NCBI GenBank assembly: GCA_903813345.2
Contig: CAIIXF020000005.1
Coordinates: forward strand, 3,852,356 to 3,916,355
Source: Owenia fusiformis
Lineage: Eukaryota > Annelida > Polychaeta > Sabellida > Oweniidae
Reading direction: 5' to 3'
Length of the DNA: 64,000 nt
Both the position numbers and the translations under genes were made by a program. The stretch's first letter is position 1. Each line of letters starts with the position of its first letter. The notes beneath the pieces were generated by a model. It searched no databases. It saw only the letters and a program-made list of their open reading frames with translations, and was not told the DNA's origin. Below, piece after piece: positions 1-12,384 of this stretch.

Positions 1-1945
1 TTTTCGGTTTGCGTTTAGCTTGTGAAAAAAACATTGCAAGCCTAATCTCCCTAATATAACACTTATGGACTTAAAGAGCTGCGCAATAAATAATGACGTT
101 ATGAAACGCTTCATACGGGAATAGTAAACATGCTAAAATTGTCTAATTTTTAACAGATTTTCTAATAAAAGCAGCTTAGAGTCACAAACGTGTGTTGCTT
201 TAAGTTTAAGTTTCCAAGAAAGAACAACAGATCGATTTTTGGGGTATATAAGGATTATTAGAAGTATAGACTGAGCCACAATCATATTTTGTCTACAGTT
301 TATATATCAATTTAAACCAAAAACGACGAGGGCTAATAAGATTCCAATCGGCTTAAATCATCATCATTAGAGATTTTAAGCGTGCAATATTTTTCACAAC
401 GTAACCGTGAACTGAAAGTACAAAAATCTATAAAGGAGCGCGCATATTTTTATATGTGCTTTAGTCTACTTCATGTACCCGTTCAGCTTCAGAGTTATGT
501 GTTTAAAACGGGAAATTAGAAATTTCACGTTGCTGTCAACGGGAATCATTTTTGAATACTATGTTGAATACTATGTTGTTAATTTTGATTTCGATGCACA
601 GTTGAATTCTTTCTGAAGAGGATGATGTATGTCATTCATGATTTAGCTCCAAATATCTTACGAAACGAGCTCGTTTAAAATATGTAATTAGAAAATCACA
701 GAACTATCAATGGCATATTACTGTATTTTAACATGCTGCGGTGTCGTCTAAACAAACGCTGGAGCTGAACGGCTATTTCAAGTGAGAAAGCTACGTGCAT
801 TTGTATATGGGCGATTTATACGTATACATTGTATATACCATGCTTAAACTCTCTAATGACACCTCTCCAAACGTCTTGAAATAGACGTGTGAAATCCAAT
901 TCGCGTCTCATTACCCAAAGTCCCGCAATGATGGGTCATGAATCTATTTTGGTGGATGTCCCGTATTGCATTATTTCCGGAAGACACGCTGCATTTATTT
1001 CACATTGCGCAAACTGATTTTGTACATGTATTGAATTTTCTTATTCTTCTAGACTCTCTAAAGCAAGTCGGGTTAATCGTCATCACCAAAGGCTATGGAG
1101 TGTGGATATAATAGAACCTCCCATACTGAACAATCAATTGGGAGAACTAGCTATTTATTTGTAAATGAGATCAGAGGTGTAACCAATAGAATATCGCCTA
1201 CGTCACTACATCATTATATCTTCATGTATTTATGTTGCTTTAATTAAAAAACGTCCTCTTAACTAACTAACATGCGATGGCAACAAATAAGGACTTCACT
1301 GAAAAGCGCCGTATTTTGTTGTAAAGGAATATTACTTGCTCACAGCGCCTGTCACAATAACAGTAAGTTCATTTTCTGGTAGACTCAATTTTTAGAACAA
1401 AATGTATAATATTAGTATTATACGATATCATCGAATGCATGAATATCTTTTTTAAATATAAACAATGACAACTTATGATTTTCAAAGAATGTCATTTTTT
1501 CATATATAGACAGCAACCAAATCCAAGAACGAGAGACCATGGACGATTTTTGGACCGTTCTTCTAATTACTTTGGACAGCGGTTGAGACAAACAAACTTA
1601 AGGGCATACTGTTTATAATCAAAGATTCGAGCATATAAATGTGCCCAAGGGCAGATATATCATATTGGCCAAGGGATGATCCCAATATCCTGAACCTCAT
1701 ATATGATAATCTACATAGAGCTATGAAATCAAAGGATATAACTTTTATTCTATGGATTTGTGCTTTCTGCACATTTAAGTAAAATAATGACTTTATCCAA
1801 CAGTATTTACCACCATGCTGCCATTATGAGCGGTTTAAGTATCAATGCGAGAATTAAACCTGGACGCCTTTTCTCAAATAGCCACCAGAAAGCAAAGTGT
1901 GATATCGCTCCAAAATACATACTAAGAAAATTAACAAAACATGCA
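1..1945. other. Non-coding stretch; possible 5' exon end of the secreted-peptide gene
   Basis: No open frame here looks like protein. The only point of note is a good splice-donor sequence, ACA|GTAAGT, with the exon side ending at 1362. The next coding exon begins with TG at 2444. Splicing 1362 to 2444 would create ATG exactly at the junction, so this could be the 5' UTR exon of the peptide gene. That is inference. Nothing else repeated or structured was seen. Confidence 0.3.
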
Positions 1946-2363
1946 TTTACCACGCGGTCCTAACTTCGACCGTTAATTTGAATTTTTGACCTACCAGATG
2001 CTCGAAAATCAAGGATTGCGAGTCTCATACTGCACCGTTTTTCTTCAAACTTATACCATTAAAAGCAAAACAAAATTGCCTTTCTGTCGGTGCATTACTT
2101 TATTGTAAAGAGTCCCTCGTTCTAGCAGCGTTTTAGTCCCCAGCTGTTAGAAGGCCTTCTTACAGCTGGGGACCAAAATGCTGCTGGAAGTAGGGACTCT
2201 GTTTAAGAGAATAATGTACCAAAAGAAAGGGATTTTTGTTATGCTTTGAATGGAACAAGTTTGAAGAAAAACGGTGCAGTACGAGACTCGTAATCCTTGA
2301 TTTTCAAACATCCGGTAGGTCAAAAATTCAAATAAACGGTCGAAGTTAGTACCGCGTGTTTAC
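1946..2363. mobile_element. 418-bp near-perfect palindrome (foldback/MITE)
   Basis: The two halves are reverse complements with scattered mismatches, meeting at an AAGGCCTT core centred on 2154/2155. The outer ends read TTACCACGCGGT on the left and ACCGCGTGTTTAC on the right. There is no loop and no coding capacity. This is the usual form of a non-autonomous foldback or MITE. No convincing target duplication was found, so the superfamily is open. It lies just upstream of the acceptor at 2443, probably in the first intron of the peptide gene. Confidence 0.8.
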
Positions 2364-2443
2364 ACCATTATGATATAAAATGGGTGGTACAATGACTAAC
2401 AGAATGGATTTAGATTTAAGATAATTTTGATTTATTTTTCCAG

Positions 2444-4538
2444 TGCTGAAATATAACTATGTGTTCCTGTTTACATGTATCCTGCTGTTGGTTACTTCCT
2501 GTTGCCAAGTACAGTGTGACGACGAGGAATCTTGGGAGAACCAGCGCAGAATCAAAATGTGTGGTTGGCTACCATTAGGTCGCCCGTGCTCCCTAAATGG
2601 CCGCAAAAAAAGTTCAATAAACAGTGACTTAGCAGTAATCAATGACAAAAGATCTCGACTGAATTCTTTACGAACCAATCTACTCTCGATATTTTTAAAG
2701 AAACTCCATGGCAACTCAAAGGCACGCCAAACAACAATGTGGTAACTTGTCATTAGGATTCCACCTCAGGTAGGTTCGCTAAACGTTTCCCCATGTAGCT
2801 AAAATGTAGGTAAAAGTTAAAAAATAGGGATGATTAAGGAATGATATCAGGGGTGGTGAATTCGTAGGATCCGCGATCCGATCCGGATAAATTTCGTCAT
2901 GGTAATGATGCATTGTGGGATTAATCCAAGAATTAATTTTAAAAAATCGGTGTATATTTTAATCTCAGGATAAATCTCTTTTTGGATAAATCTTATCCGA
3001 ATTCCAATGCAAATTGTATAAATATTGGGGATCCATAATAATCCTCGAATCGTACGAATTCACCAAATATTTATCGGATGAGTAATCCAAGATTTATCCC
3101 AAAAATAAAATTTATCCGGATTGGATTGGGGATCGTGCGAATTCCCGACCCCAGGTTTAGAGGGATGATATCAGGGATGATATTCATATCATCGTGGGTA
3201 AATTCTAAAGTTTTATATTTTTCAAAAAAAAACATTTTTCAAAATTTTCAATTTTTCCAAAATTTTTCATTTTTCGTTGTTTCTGAAAATTATCGTATTT
3301 TCCAAAACAATTCAAATATTATGTTTTTCTTGCCCTTAAATTCTCAATGCACTTTGGAGTGGGATAATATGTACCGTAAAGTTTCCAAGATTCAATCCTT
3401 TTTTCTCTCATTCAACAGAAGATTTTGGGTATATATATTGCTCTTGACCATGGTATAAGGTCGTTATCCACCTGTCTGGGTGATATGGGTAATATCCATC
3501 GGATGATATCGATATTTCCCTCGGTCACTGCGATCCTTCCTGAAATATCGTAATCACTCTGGTGATATTCCCCATCTCAAATCCTTCCTGGTGAATAACT
3601 ACTTTGAATCATGTTGAAGTAATAACGATCATCAAGTTAGTTACTTACAATGTCGTGGTATAAACCTTTTCTAAAATAGTCGTGTATGGCTGCTCGGCAA
3701 CATGGGTTTTTATTACAATATCTGAAACAAGAGTCAAAGAGACTTCACTTATCTTTCTCAAGGTAGGCTTTGTCCCCAAGCCCGACAGATCAACGGAAAC
3801 TTGTTTTAGTGGAAAACTTATTTGTAGACCGGATATCCAAGACTGTTCATAAAGTATAACCTATAAGTTTTAATGACGTCCCAAAAAAAGCGGGCATTCC
3901 CTCTCGGCTAATGAATACAATTTTACTCTTGCTTAAAAATATCAATTTTGATATGTATTCACTAAAGCAAATATCGAAATAGCCAATATTATAAATATGA
4001 CCAGGCCAAGAAGACACTCGTGATGCATTTTTGAAAACCATTTGCACAACAGTTGTCCTTAATTGTTGTCATACTTTTTGGACAGATACTATACACATTA
4101 ACAAACACTATTGGTTGGGCTTAAACATGAGCGGGATTTTTTATTTTTATTCACATAACATTATTATAAATTGCGATAAAACCGCCCTAACGTATAATAC
4201 AATATTAGTAATTTAAAAAGGGTGGGAGGGACTATGGGTTCAAAAACTTTGTTCAACTGGCAATGATTCAACAGAAATTGATTAGAATTTAAAAACATAG
4301 ATGGCATTACAGTCATTCCTCCCATTAAAAACCATTTACACATATAAATAATCATTTTTATTTCAGCAATGGTATGGCGAAGAATCATGACATGTCTAGT
4401 AATCATTTGCAACTAGATGAAAACAATTTGACGAACTCTACAAACGATGATGAAAATAGATCTAGAGCCATCTCGACGAAGCATTACCTCCCGATAGAAA
4501 ATTACTTGATAAATAGATGGCAGTACTATTATGCATAG
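2444..4538 (+). CDS. Putative secreted neuropeptide-like precursor (2 coding exons)
   Basis: The coding exons are 2444-2741 and 4367-4538. Exon 2444 follows a polypyrimidine-CAG acceptor and opens with TG, so the start ATG probably takes its A from an upstream exon. Donor G|GTAACT at 2742 and acceptor TTTATTTCAG at 4366 keep one frame across the intron and give about 156 aa. Residues 4-21 are a strong signal-peptide core (YVFLFTCILLLVTSCC). R35-R36 then precedes IKMCGWLPLGRPCSLN, followed by G53-RKK. This is the layout of a dibasic-processed, C-terminally amidated peptide with a disulfide ring of eight residues between C40 and C49. A further KR site lies at 69-70, and one more cysteine falls at the exon junction (about residue 100). 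The C-terminal part is Asn-rich and polar. The family is not identified. The C-x8-C ring and the Asn-amide end recall molluscan/annelid GGNG (EP) peptides, and elevenin has the same ring size, but sequence identity is low. Confidence 0.5.
2858..3144. repeat. Imperfect inverted repeat with GAATTCG ends
   Basis: GAATTCGTAGGATC at the left is mirrored by GATCGTGCGAATTC at the right. Variants of GATCCGGATAAATTT and GATAAATCTT recur between them in both orientations. GATATCAGGG occurs on both outer flanks (near 2843 and 3166). It is probably a decayed MITE in the intron of the peptide gene. It has no coding potential. Confidence 0.5.
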
Positions 4539-6275
4539 TTATAGCATAACAAAATGATAATTAGCATTTTTCATATTCATAGATGGCAATGCTGTCGCCT
4601 AAGTTATTTTACATGACAAATTGAGAATCGTCCTATTCTTACTCAATTTTTCAGGTGAATGTTATCAAACATACATTTAATTAATTATATGTCACTACCT
4701 TGTTTATTTTCTTATGAGGTTGATTCTTCTATAAAAGGGAACAAAAGGTAAAACTTTATAGATATGCTTCCTTCTGGCCCCTGTAGAGGACTGATAATCT
4801 TAGGGTATTTTGATATTTCAAATCAAGATTGAACTACTGATAAAGTGAGAAGCCAGGTGACTTGAACATGCATTGAAAATACAATTAATAACAATAAAGG
4901 CTGCCATGATTTAACTACCATCCACTCCATAATTTTGGAAACTGTAAGACTTCATAATCGGGAGTGTCAGTGTTAATGTTTGAATCTTTATTTGTTCCGT
5001 TATTACTCTGTCCAGAAAATCATAAAATTGATGATTTGTAAATCCGACCAAACATGACAGCCTTTAACACGCGATCCAAAAAAGACTTCCGGTTTTCAAA
5101 CTTATGACGGGGGGTGTATGTACATTCAAACGAAAATCCCCTTAATACCAGTAAAATATATGTTTCCTTGAATCTTAAAATGCTATTTCAAAAATAATTT
5201 CTTTTCTGAAGATGGTAATTCAGTTTTCTCAAAATTACATATACATGAGCCAAAATAGGATTTTTCTCAGGCGACTACCGATGTGTACAAATTTCACTAA
5301 TAAATAAAGACATTTCTTTTTCATTTTAATTGATGTGTTTTTGTTGTTATTACTATTATTGGAGAATGACAAGGTATACAAGTGTAGGTAAGCTCTATAA
5401 TGCTATCCAAACATGAATAAAATGCGAACGAATTTGACGTTGTTGGAATTTTTACGATCTTTTTGGAATGGAAGTACGAGGAAAATGCTACATAGTCCCG
5501 AACCTTCTAAAACACATCCCCCGGCTTCTCGTCCCTGGTGCATTGCGGGATCGCAATCGCATCTAAGTGCACACGCGTAAGTTGCTATTTTACTCGACTG
5601 GACAAGGTCGTAACCCGCGATTGACGGGTCCCTGACATGATCGAAGTACGGCAACGGGTACGTTTCTTACAGTCAGTCTCTCGTCTTAAGTACATTGTCA
5701 CTCGATATAACTGCAACGAAAATGTTGAGCAGGCTCGAATTTAAATCCGTTTCGGCAATACTTCAAAAACGTATTTAGTACTAGTTTGATGTGAGTGGGA
5801 GTTTAAGATCCATGCATTGTTTCCAAAAAATGGATTTTCAATGTAAATCAGCTAATTTACCAATAGATGGAAACGCGAGTATTACATCCATATACTGCAC
5901 GGATCCAATAATATTATAGTACATCTCAGACTCCCCAACCCAAATTGTAACTGGACGTTATTAATCTCTACATTCCCGTATGAAACTATATTTCAATATT
6001 ACTTTTCATTTTATTTTTGAGTCAAGAGCGCTTCTTAGACGGTCAAATTCGGCGTCTTGTATAGAAATGACATTTGATTGCTTCATTTTTATTATTATAT
6101 AGTATATAAATATACATGATATACAATGTTTATTATTTTCATATCTTAAGAATCGTGGTTTATACGGATGATATGTTATCATGTCCGATTTGCAACTAAA
6201 AATTTATTATTTTGGGTAAGCTGTATTACTGTGTATTAAAGGCCCCATATAAAGTTTAAACCACTTTGGCTTATA
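4539..6275. other. Gene-free stretch
   Basis: No exon is supported here. The block around 5480-5680 is clearly richer in G+C and CpG than its surroundings, with short motifs such as CACACGCG. It could be a regulatory or promoter element. The open frame across it (minus strand, 5403-5654) has no family features and no splice support. Confidence 0.3.
4893..4898 (+). promoter_or_regulatory. Candidate poly(A) signal of the peptide gene
   Basis: AATAAA lies about 355 bases after the TAG stop at 4536-4538. It is the first canonical signal downstream of that stop and would give a short 3' UTR. Confidence 0.35.
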
Positions 6276-7258
6276 CACGGGGTACCATCGAATAATTTTG
6301 GCAACGTACCGGAGAACGACATTTTACTAAGAAATGGGAATAATTTAGCACAATATATTTTTTAAGTAGAGTTCTACTTTGATTTTGACAAAAGTAAGTA
6401 TTCCATGCAATGGCTATTTCATTCATGAGTTTGTAGGAATTCTGTTGGAACCCAGTTCTGATCAAGTACGAAGTTATTGAAATCGGCGCAGACGGACTTT
6501 ACTCCGAAAGATGGTTTTTCAATTATAACTTTTCACAACATTTAAGTATAGACTTTTGAAAAAAGTACAGAATAGTCCTTATACTATTGAATAATTCTGT
6601 TATTTCTGATTCACACGACTCTGATTTGTTTAATTAAAAAAAAGTTTTAAAAATATTACTTAGGAACGTAACCGGAGCAGATCAGTTGAATTATATAATT
6701 TAAAAAAATAAAATATATGATTTAAAGCATATATATTAATAAATACGCATTCGAACAATCCCGTATGTTTTTAAATTAGTATAGATGTGCTTTAAATCAT
6801 ATATTTTTTTTTTTTTATTAAATAATTCAACTGATCTGCTCCGGTTACTTTCCCAGCTCCGGTTACGTTCCTAAGTAATATTTTTAAAACTTTTTTTTAA
6901 TTAAACAAATCAGAGTCGTGTGAATCAGAAATAACAGAATTATTCAAAAGTATAAGGACTATTCTGTACTTTTTTCAAAAGTCTATACTTAAATGTTGTG
7001 AAAAGTTATAATTGAAAAACCATCTTTCGGAGTAAAGTCCGTCTGCGCCGATTTCAATAACTTCGTACTTGATCAGAACTGGGTTCCAACAGAATTCCTA
7101 CAAACTCATGAATGAAATAGTTATTGCATGGAATACTTACTTTTGTCAAAATTAAAATAGAACTCTAGTTAAAAAATATATTGTGCTAAATTATTGCCAT
7201 TTCTTAGTAAAATGTCGTTCTCCGGTACGTTGCCAAAATTATTCGATGGTACCCCGTG
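6276..7258. mobile_element. 983-bp palindromic DNA transposon (long-TIR MITE)
   Basis: CACGGGGTACCATCG at the left end is mirrored by CGATGGTACCCCGTG at the right end. The arms match almost base for base inward to an AT-rich centre near 6767, so nearly the whole element is one inverted repeat of about 480-bp arms. The flanking trinucleotide ATA occurs on both sides and may be a 3-bp target duplication. There is no transposase frame. The superfamily is uncertain. Confidence 0.85.
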
Positions 7259-8168
7259 ATATTGTAGTCTTACCCAATGTTATCAAAGTGTGATATGTGA
7301 AACTTTTTTTTTTAATTTCAAAAAGTGGTTTTTGATAGACTTTTTGTTCCAAAATTTGTGAATTTATTTAAAACCAACTTTTAGAGGTCACTCATATCTT
7401 CTAATTAGCCACAATTCATACCAATGCATAGCATTTATCCTCCCGTGTTTTTTGCCGAAAAAATTAAGAAAATCGGTTCATAAATAAGCGAGAAATGAAC
7501 TTATCGGTGCATGAAAATGGTTCTGAGAAAAATGCATTTCAAAATTTCAGTTCTCATAGAAACCAATGGTACAATGATATCTAAAACATAATTTATTTTT
7601 CCTTTAAACCTGGTTAGACAATCAACATTGGTTTTTTATGAAAGTCTAATAGTGACATCACTAATGTTTCAAAATATTTTTGATATGCTAAAACATTGAA
7701 GTGGCCCATTAAATATGGCATTTTATTATTGAAATAGTGTGTCCTTTGTTCAACCTTTGCATTGGTGTTCAAAAGATAATATTTTTTGAAATGCATTAAG
7801 AAATATTTGATGATTAAGAAATTTCAACTTTTTTTGAAAAATGGCGGGAAATTTGAATATTTGAGAAATGAAATGCTCACAACTTATTTTTCAAAAAAAA
7901 TTTTTTGTTCAAAAATCTCTAAAATCACTTTTTAAGTCCTGACAAATAGTAAATGAATGATAAAAAAATATTTTCAAACTTTAGACGGGGACTTTAAGGA
8001 AATGGCTCTTGGAATCCATGGATAATTAAGTTCTCACTTTTACCAGATGAAATTAATAATATTCAACGTTTAAAACGATGCAATGTAGTGGAGTCCATCC
8101 CTGGAAGCTTGATTAAAACAATAACCTTTTCTGATGTACTATTTATATCTAAAATGACACGCTAATAC
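7259..8168. other. AT-rich gene-free stretch
   Basis: This lies between two palindromic elements. It contains T-runs and A-runs and no open frame with family features. Nothing further was recognised. Confidence 0.4.
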
Positions 8169-9228
8169 ATAGTAGCCCGGACAGAATTGTTCAATGGTCA
8201 CTTTTTCTTTAATAACTTTTTTTAATTTTCAGTATTATCAATATATGATTACTTATTTAAAAATTAGAGTAAAATTCTGACATACAAAAAATATTTAAGG
8301 AACATCTCTTAATTTATTGATATTATAGGCGTTCATAGTGTGAGTGAAGCAAATACATAATTTACCATTTTGTCTCATGTTTGTTCAAAAATGGCGGCAT
8401 GTTTTGTGGTTTGAATGTTCAGTTGAAAGTTGATATTTAAGAAATGTCATAAGCCTACGAAATCATATAGATGCCTTAGTATGAGGAAATGACTGCATTT
8501 AAATTGACTTGTATGTATACCAGCACTTAAAAAGGGCTGTACATTGCATATACATTATATTGGTAAGGTCGCAGGACTTAAGTTTTTTGGCCATTCCATT
8601 ATTACTCGTAGTGGATTAACTATAGGATCATACTGCCACAATTTGTAATGTCTTTCCCAGTCACACCCCTCGTAACCCATCCTTGGCATACATGTAAATT
8701 GTTCTTGAGCTTTTCAATGGCCTCTGAGATGGCTGTTTGGAGCTCTTGAAAAGATTGAGGACCTACTCTCATCACACCCCGCATATTGGGGCATCACCTT
8801 TTCAAATCCTCTTGAACACAACCACGTAATTTCAATAGAGTTGATTTCATATACCCTTTGAGGGAGTTGACTTCTTGTATTTGATGATTGGTCAGTTGCT
8901 GCATTACATCAGGATTGTAACGGTGGCAGCATGGCCCTATAGTCCTATGACAATCTTTAAATATTAACTTTCAACTGAACATTCAAATTCACAAAATATG
9001 CCGCCAATTTGAACAAATGTGAGACAAAATGATGAATTATGTATTTGCATCAGTCATACTATGGACGCCTACAATATCAATAAATTAAAATATGTTCCTT
9101 AAATATTTTTTGTATGTCGGAATTTTACTCTAGTGTTCAAATATGTGATCAGACTACGATAATACTGAAAATTAAAAAAGGTTATAAAAGAAAAAGTGAC
9201 CATTGAACAATTCTGTCCGGGCTACTAT
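8169..9228. mobile_element. Mariner-like non-autonomous transposon with about 275-bp inverted repeats
   Basis: The left end TAGTAGCCCGGACAGAATTG is mirrored at the right end, and the inverted arms run about 8169-8446 and 8956-9228 with modest divergence. TA at each outer edge fits a Tc1/mariner-type TA target. The central 500 bases are not palindromic and hold a decayed transposase tail on the minus strand (separate entry). It reads as an internally deleted copy of a larger autonomous element. Confidence 0.8.
8600..8945 (-). pseudogene. Transposase C-terminal remnant inside the 8169-9228 element
   Basis: On the minus strand an open stretch of about 50 codons (roughly 8770 down to 8624) reads VGPQSFQELQTAISEAIEKL and continues to a Trp-Val-Thr-Arg end. 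This pattern (Pro-Gln, Leu-x-x-Ala-Ile, Ile-x-x-Leu) is typical of the last helix of Tc1/mariner-type transposases. The flanking sequence continues in other frames with stops. The catalytic DDE part is absent. The family assignment is by pattern only. Confidence 0.5.
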
Positions 9229-12200
9229 ACATTGTAAAAAATGTTATCTAAATACATTTTTCATCATAAATAGAATGAATCTAAAGAGGGTCTCTTTTTG
9301 TTAAGAAGGCACATAATTTTAATGAGGTGCTTGTGTATTTTGAGAGAATTCAAACATCCCAAGTACAATTCGGTTTAAAAACAACCATAACTTTATTTTT
9401 CTTTATTTTAAACTCACCAAGCTATATCGCTATACCTTTCCAAATACAATGTGGGTTTTCTAGCTATCAATCAGTAAAAGTTTCCAATTGAAGATCTTGG
9501 AAGAAAAGGTGGAACAGTCCAAAATGAGGAAACGATTAGTAGAGCTGTTAGGAACAGACCGAAACAGAGCATAACATGTTCTACGTGTTTTCTCCATTTA
9601 GCATTATTCGTTTGTGATCGCTTAAAGTCAGTTCCGAATCATTCTAAAAATTCGATCTGTGAAATCACTCTGGTGGTTTTCAGTAATTGCATTCCCAAAT
9701 ACGTTTGCTTTTGAGCGTGATAAATGCTTATAAATTATACCATTCGTCGTTCTTCATGAGATATTCCCATCAACTCATCTTCCGCTCTTCAAGACATCAT
9801 GAAACCAACGTATTAGGAACAAATACTTTTTACATGAACAATTATGGTCAGTGAGCATTACGAGAATGACGCAAATGTATTTATATGATCAATAATACTT
9901 GCTTTAAATTAAACGCTTTTCAATTGAGGCCGAATATCTCATGGAATATTTCAAAATTGCTCATTTACAATTACGAGAAACCACAATGGACGGTAATGAA
10001 TGTGATAATATATTTTTCCAGACCGATGTGACACTAATTCATATATTTAAAGGTATAGTATTACACACTCGTAGTTCACGCGTTTTTACTAAACAAAAGC
10101 AAAGATTTTAAAATTAAGATCGCCGATCTTCTTGAAATTAAAAGATGCAAAAGAACATCATATATAATCCCAAATGAACACTGGTATCTACTTCAATGCC
10201 AGATAATATCAGCACTCGGAATCAGCGCATTGAGAAACATACTAGGTATTATTTGTATAAGACAATTTAAAAACGTTGATGATGTTGCCTTAGCGCGAAT
10301 TCTAAACCAGTTTACCACCCGAGAGTTCTGTAGGAAATAAACGGGGAAACGCCATCATGGTGCGTTCCTAAATAGCGTGTAGAAACCCAAGAAGCAATTT
10401 GTGACCCATGACCTTTAAATCACGTGACTAAATCATTATCACGTCTCTCAAACTGAGGGGAGCCTAATTAGGATCATTACTCAAAGCATTCAAAGCAGTC
10501 TAAGTGTTTACGTTGAAATAGATCAGTAAATATACCGGGTAAATATGTTTCCTATTTAGTACATGTTTGGACAAAACGTAGCCCATGTTTCCGATTTAAA
10601 TATATGTTTTTGCAAAATGTAGCTTAGTGCAACAATTTTTTTCAAAATGCTAATTCTAAAATATTAATGTTTTAGCAATCATCCAAATTACTATATATGT
10701 ATATGCCCAGTCTTAAAGACACTGTAAAAGCAATTCATACATTACACTGACCCTTAACATGGATATCACCCAAATTGCGGTAATTTTCATCCGTCGATTC
10801 TTGCCAAAACCACTTGTATATATTTGAAGTGGCCACTATAACACCTGAATGAATACATTTATACGAAATTTTTACTTGTTTTTATCCCTCTAAACTCGAT
10901 TCTCTCTTGCTTAAAAACATCAAGAATGACCCCAAAAATTGTTAATGAACTTACTAGGTATCTATCATTTCTGATTGAGATACGACTACACTAGTATAAT
11001 TACTCAATAATCAATTAGAAAAGTAGCAATTCCACGGAGTAGTAAACCCCACAAAAGAAAAAAACATATTTTATCAAACCACTCCTCGTTTTGAATATTT
11101 CATAATATCATCAAGCGTAAGAGTACCTACTCTTTGGCTAAATGTACACACTGCGACACATCTCCCAAGAGGCCATTTTGAATTTTGACGCAGTTTTTCA
11201 ATTCTCTCTTGGAAAGAAGATGTAAACCTATAAAACCATATACTCGTATATGCTATCTAAAAGCATATCATTTCAAATGCGACGGGGAGACATTCGGGAT
11301 TTAGCAAAATATGTTATTTTTACAGAAAATGCTAGTCATTTTAAAATATGTTGTCAGTCGACTTTGTACAAGTATAATACATAATATCTAATATAAAACG
11401 GCCATTTTGAATTGAGCGGCCATATGACAATTTCTCATCGAGCAGATTTCCGATGTCCATAATCAAAACTGATAACCGGTGTTTGTGTTATCGTTTGGAC
11501 ACGTGAACGGACGAACAGACGGTCGAACGGGCGACTTCTTTATATCCCTACTTGAACTTCGGTACAATGAATGCCTCAAATACACATATGGCTATGCTTC
11601 ACCAAACACAAATACTGCTCGTTTTTTAGAGCTGCAAGCTTAAAAGGATGACCTAATTTGAAAAACTGCTGAAGAACAATAAAATTACAATACAAGCAAT
11701 GCAAACTCTCCAATCCATTTCGACATTACGATTTTAATAAAAGTCAGAATTAATATCATTAACATTTTTTACTTGCATTTTTATTCAGCAGAGAGCTGTG
11801 GAAATAAAGAAACTTCAATGGATGGTGCGCAGTACTGCAAACCTAGTTGATCCAATCACAAACATATATTCCTCTGTTAAATTTTTAGTACTAACCAAAT
11901 TTCTTAGTATGACTAATATGTTGTTTTGTATCTATATGATCTTAAGAAATAAGGGCTAATAAGTGAGGAATGTTTTTTATTTGCTGGTTATTGATACGTG
12001 ACCTAAGGAGATAGTGTCTTTATGATGAGACCCGACACCGGAACATAACCGATGTAGCTTGTTATCATGGCGGTTAATTAGCCAACAAATAGGCAGCTTA
12101 GCATAACATAAGTACTTCGACACCCTATCATCCTCACAGATCAACCCCGGGGGCTCACAAATCTTCCCAATTTTAAGCAGCCTTCAACCAATTCCCTGTA

Positions 12201-12384
12201 CCTTTTTAGATCAATTTTTACACAAACGTATCGGTGGAATCGGGTAATTTGGACATTTGCAGGGTAATGAAAACATCGAGTTGCTATTTCAGCTGTCGAG
12301 CGCTACCTGCGCTATCTCTCCAGCAAGTTATCATGGGTTAGAGAACATAGTTATATACTAATTTGTGCATACCGTTCAATTCAC
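9229..12384. other. Gene-free stretch upstream of the homeobox gene
   Basis: No supported exon. Most of it is unique-looking AT-rich DNA. The part around 10300-10560 is less repetitive and contains a tight pair of transcription-factor-like sites (separate entry). Around 11150-11540 two short blocks repeat the words GGCCATTTTGAATT, followed by a GGACGAACAGACGG-type run common in degenerate repeats. Confidence 0.3.
10402..10428. promoter_or_regulatory. DR1 nuclear-receptor-like site next to a CACGTGAC E-box
   Basis: TGACCCATGACCT (10402-10414) read on the other strand is AGGTCA-T-GGGTCA, a near-consensus direct repeat with a 1-bp gap. Six bases on, TCACGTGA (10420-10427) is a perfect palindromic E-box. 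The spacing within 27 bp, about 6 kb upstream of the homeobox start codon, makes a small enhancer possible. Chance occurrence cannot be excluded. Confidence 0.25.

Noticed and set aside
2444-2745. Reading the peptide exon as a complete 100-residue gene
   Set aside because: The TAA falls within a GTAACT donor, and the downstream exon at 4367 continues the frame exactly. The spliced model is preferred.
3078-3458. 126-codon plus-strand frame
   Set aside because: It starts in the imperfect inverted repeat and continues through poly-T-rich sequence, giving Phe-rich nonsense.
5403-5654. 83-codon minus-strand frame in a G+C-rich block
   Set aside because: No homology pattern, no splice support. 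It is better read as a possible regulatory block.
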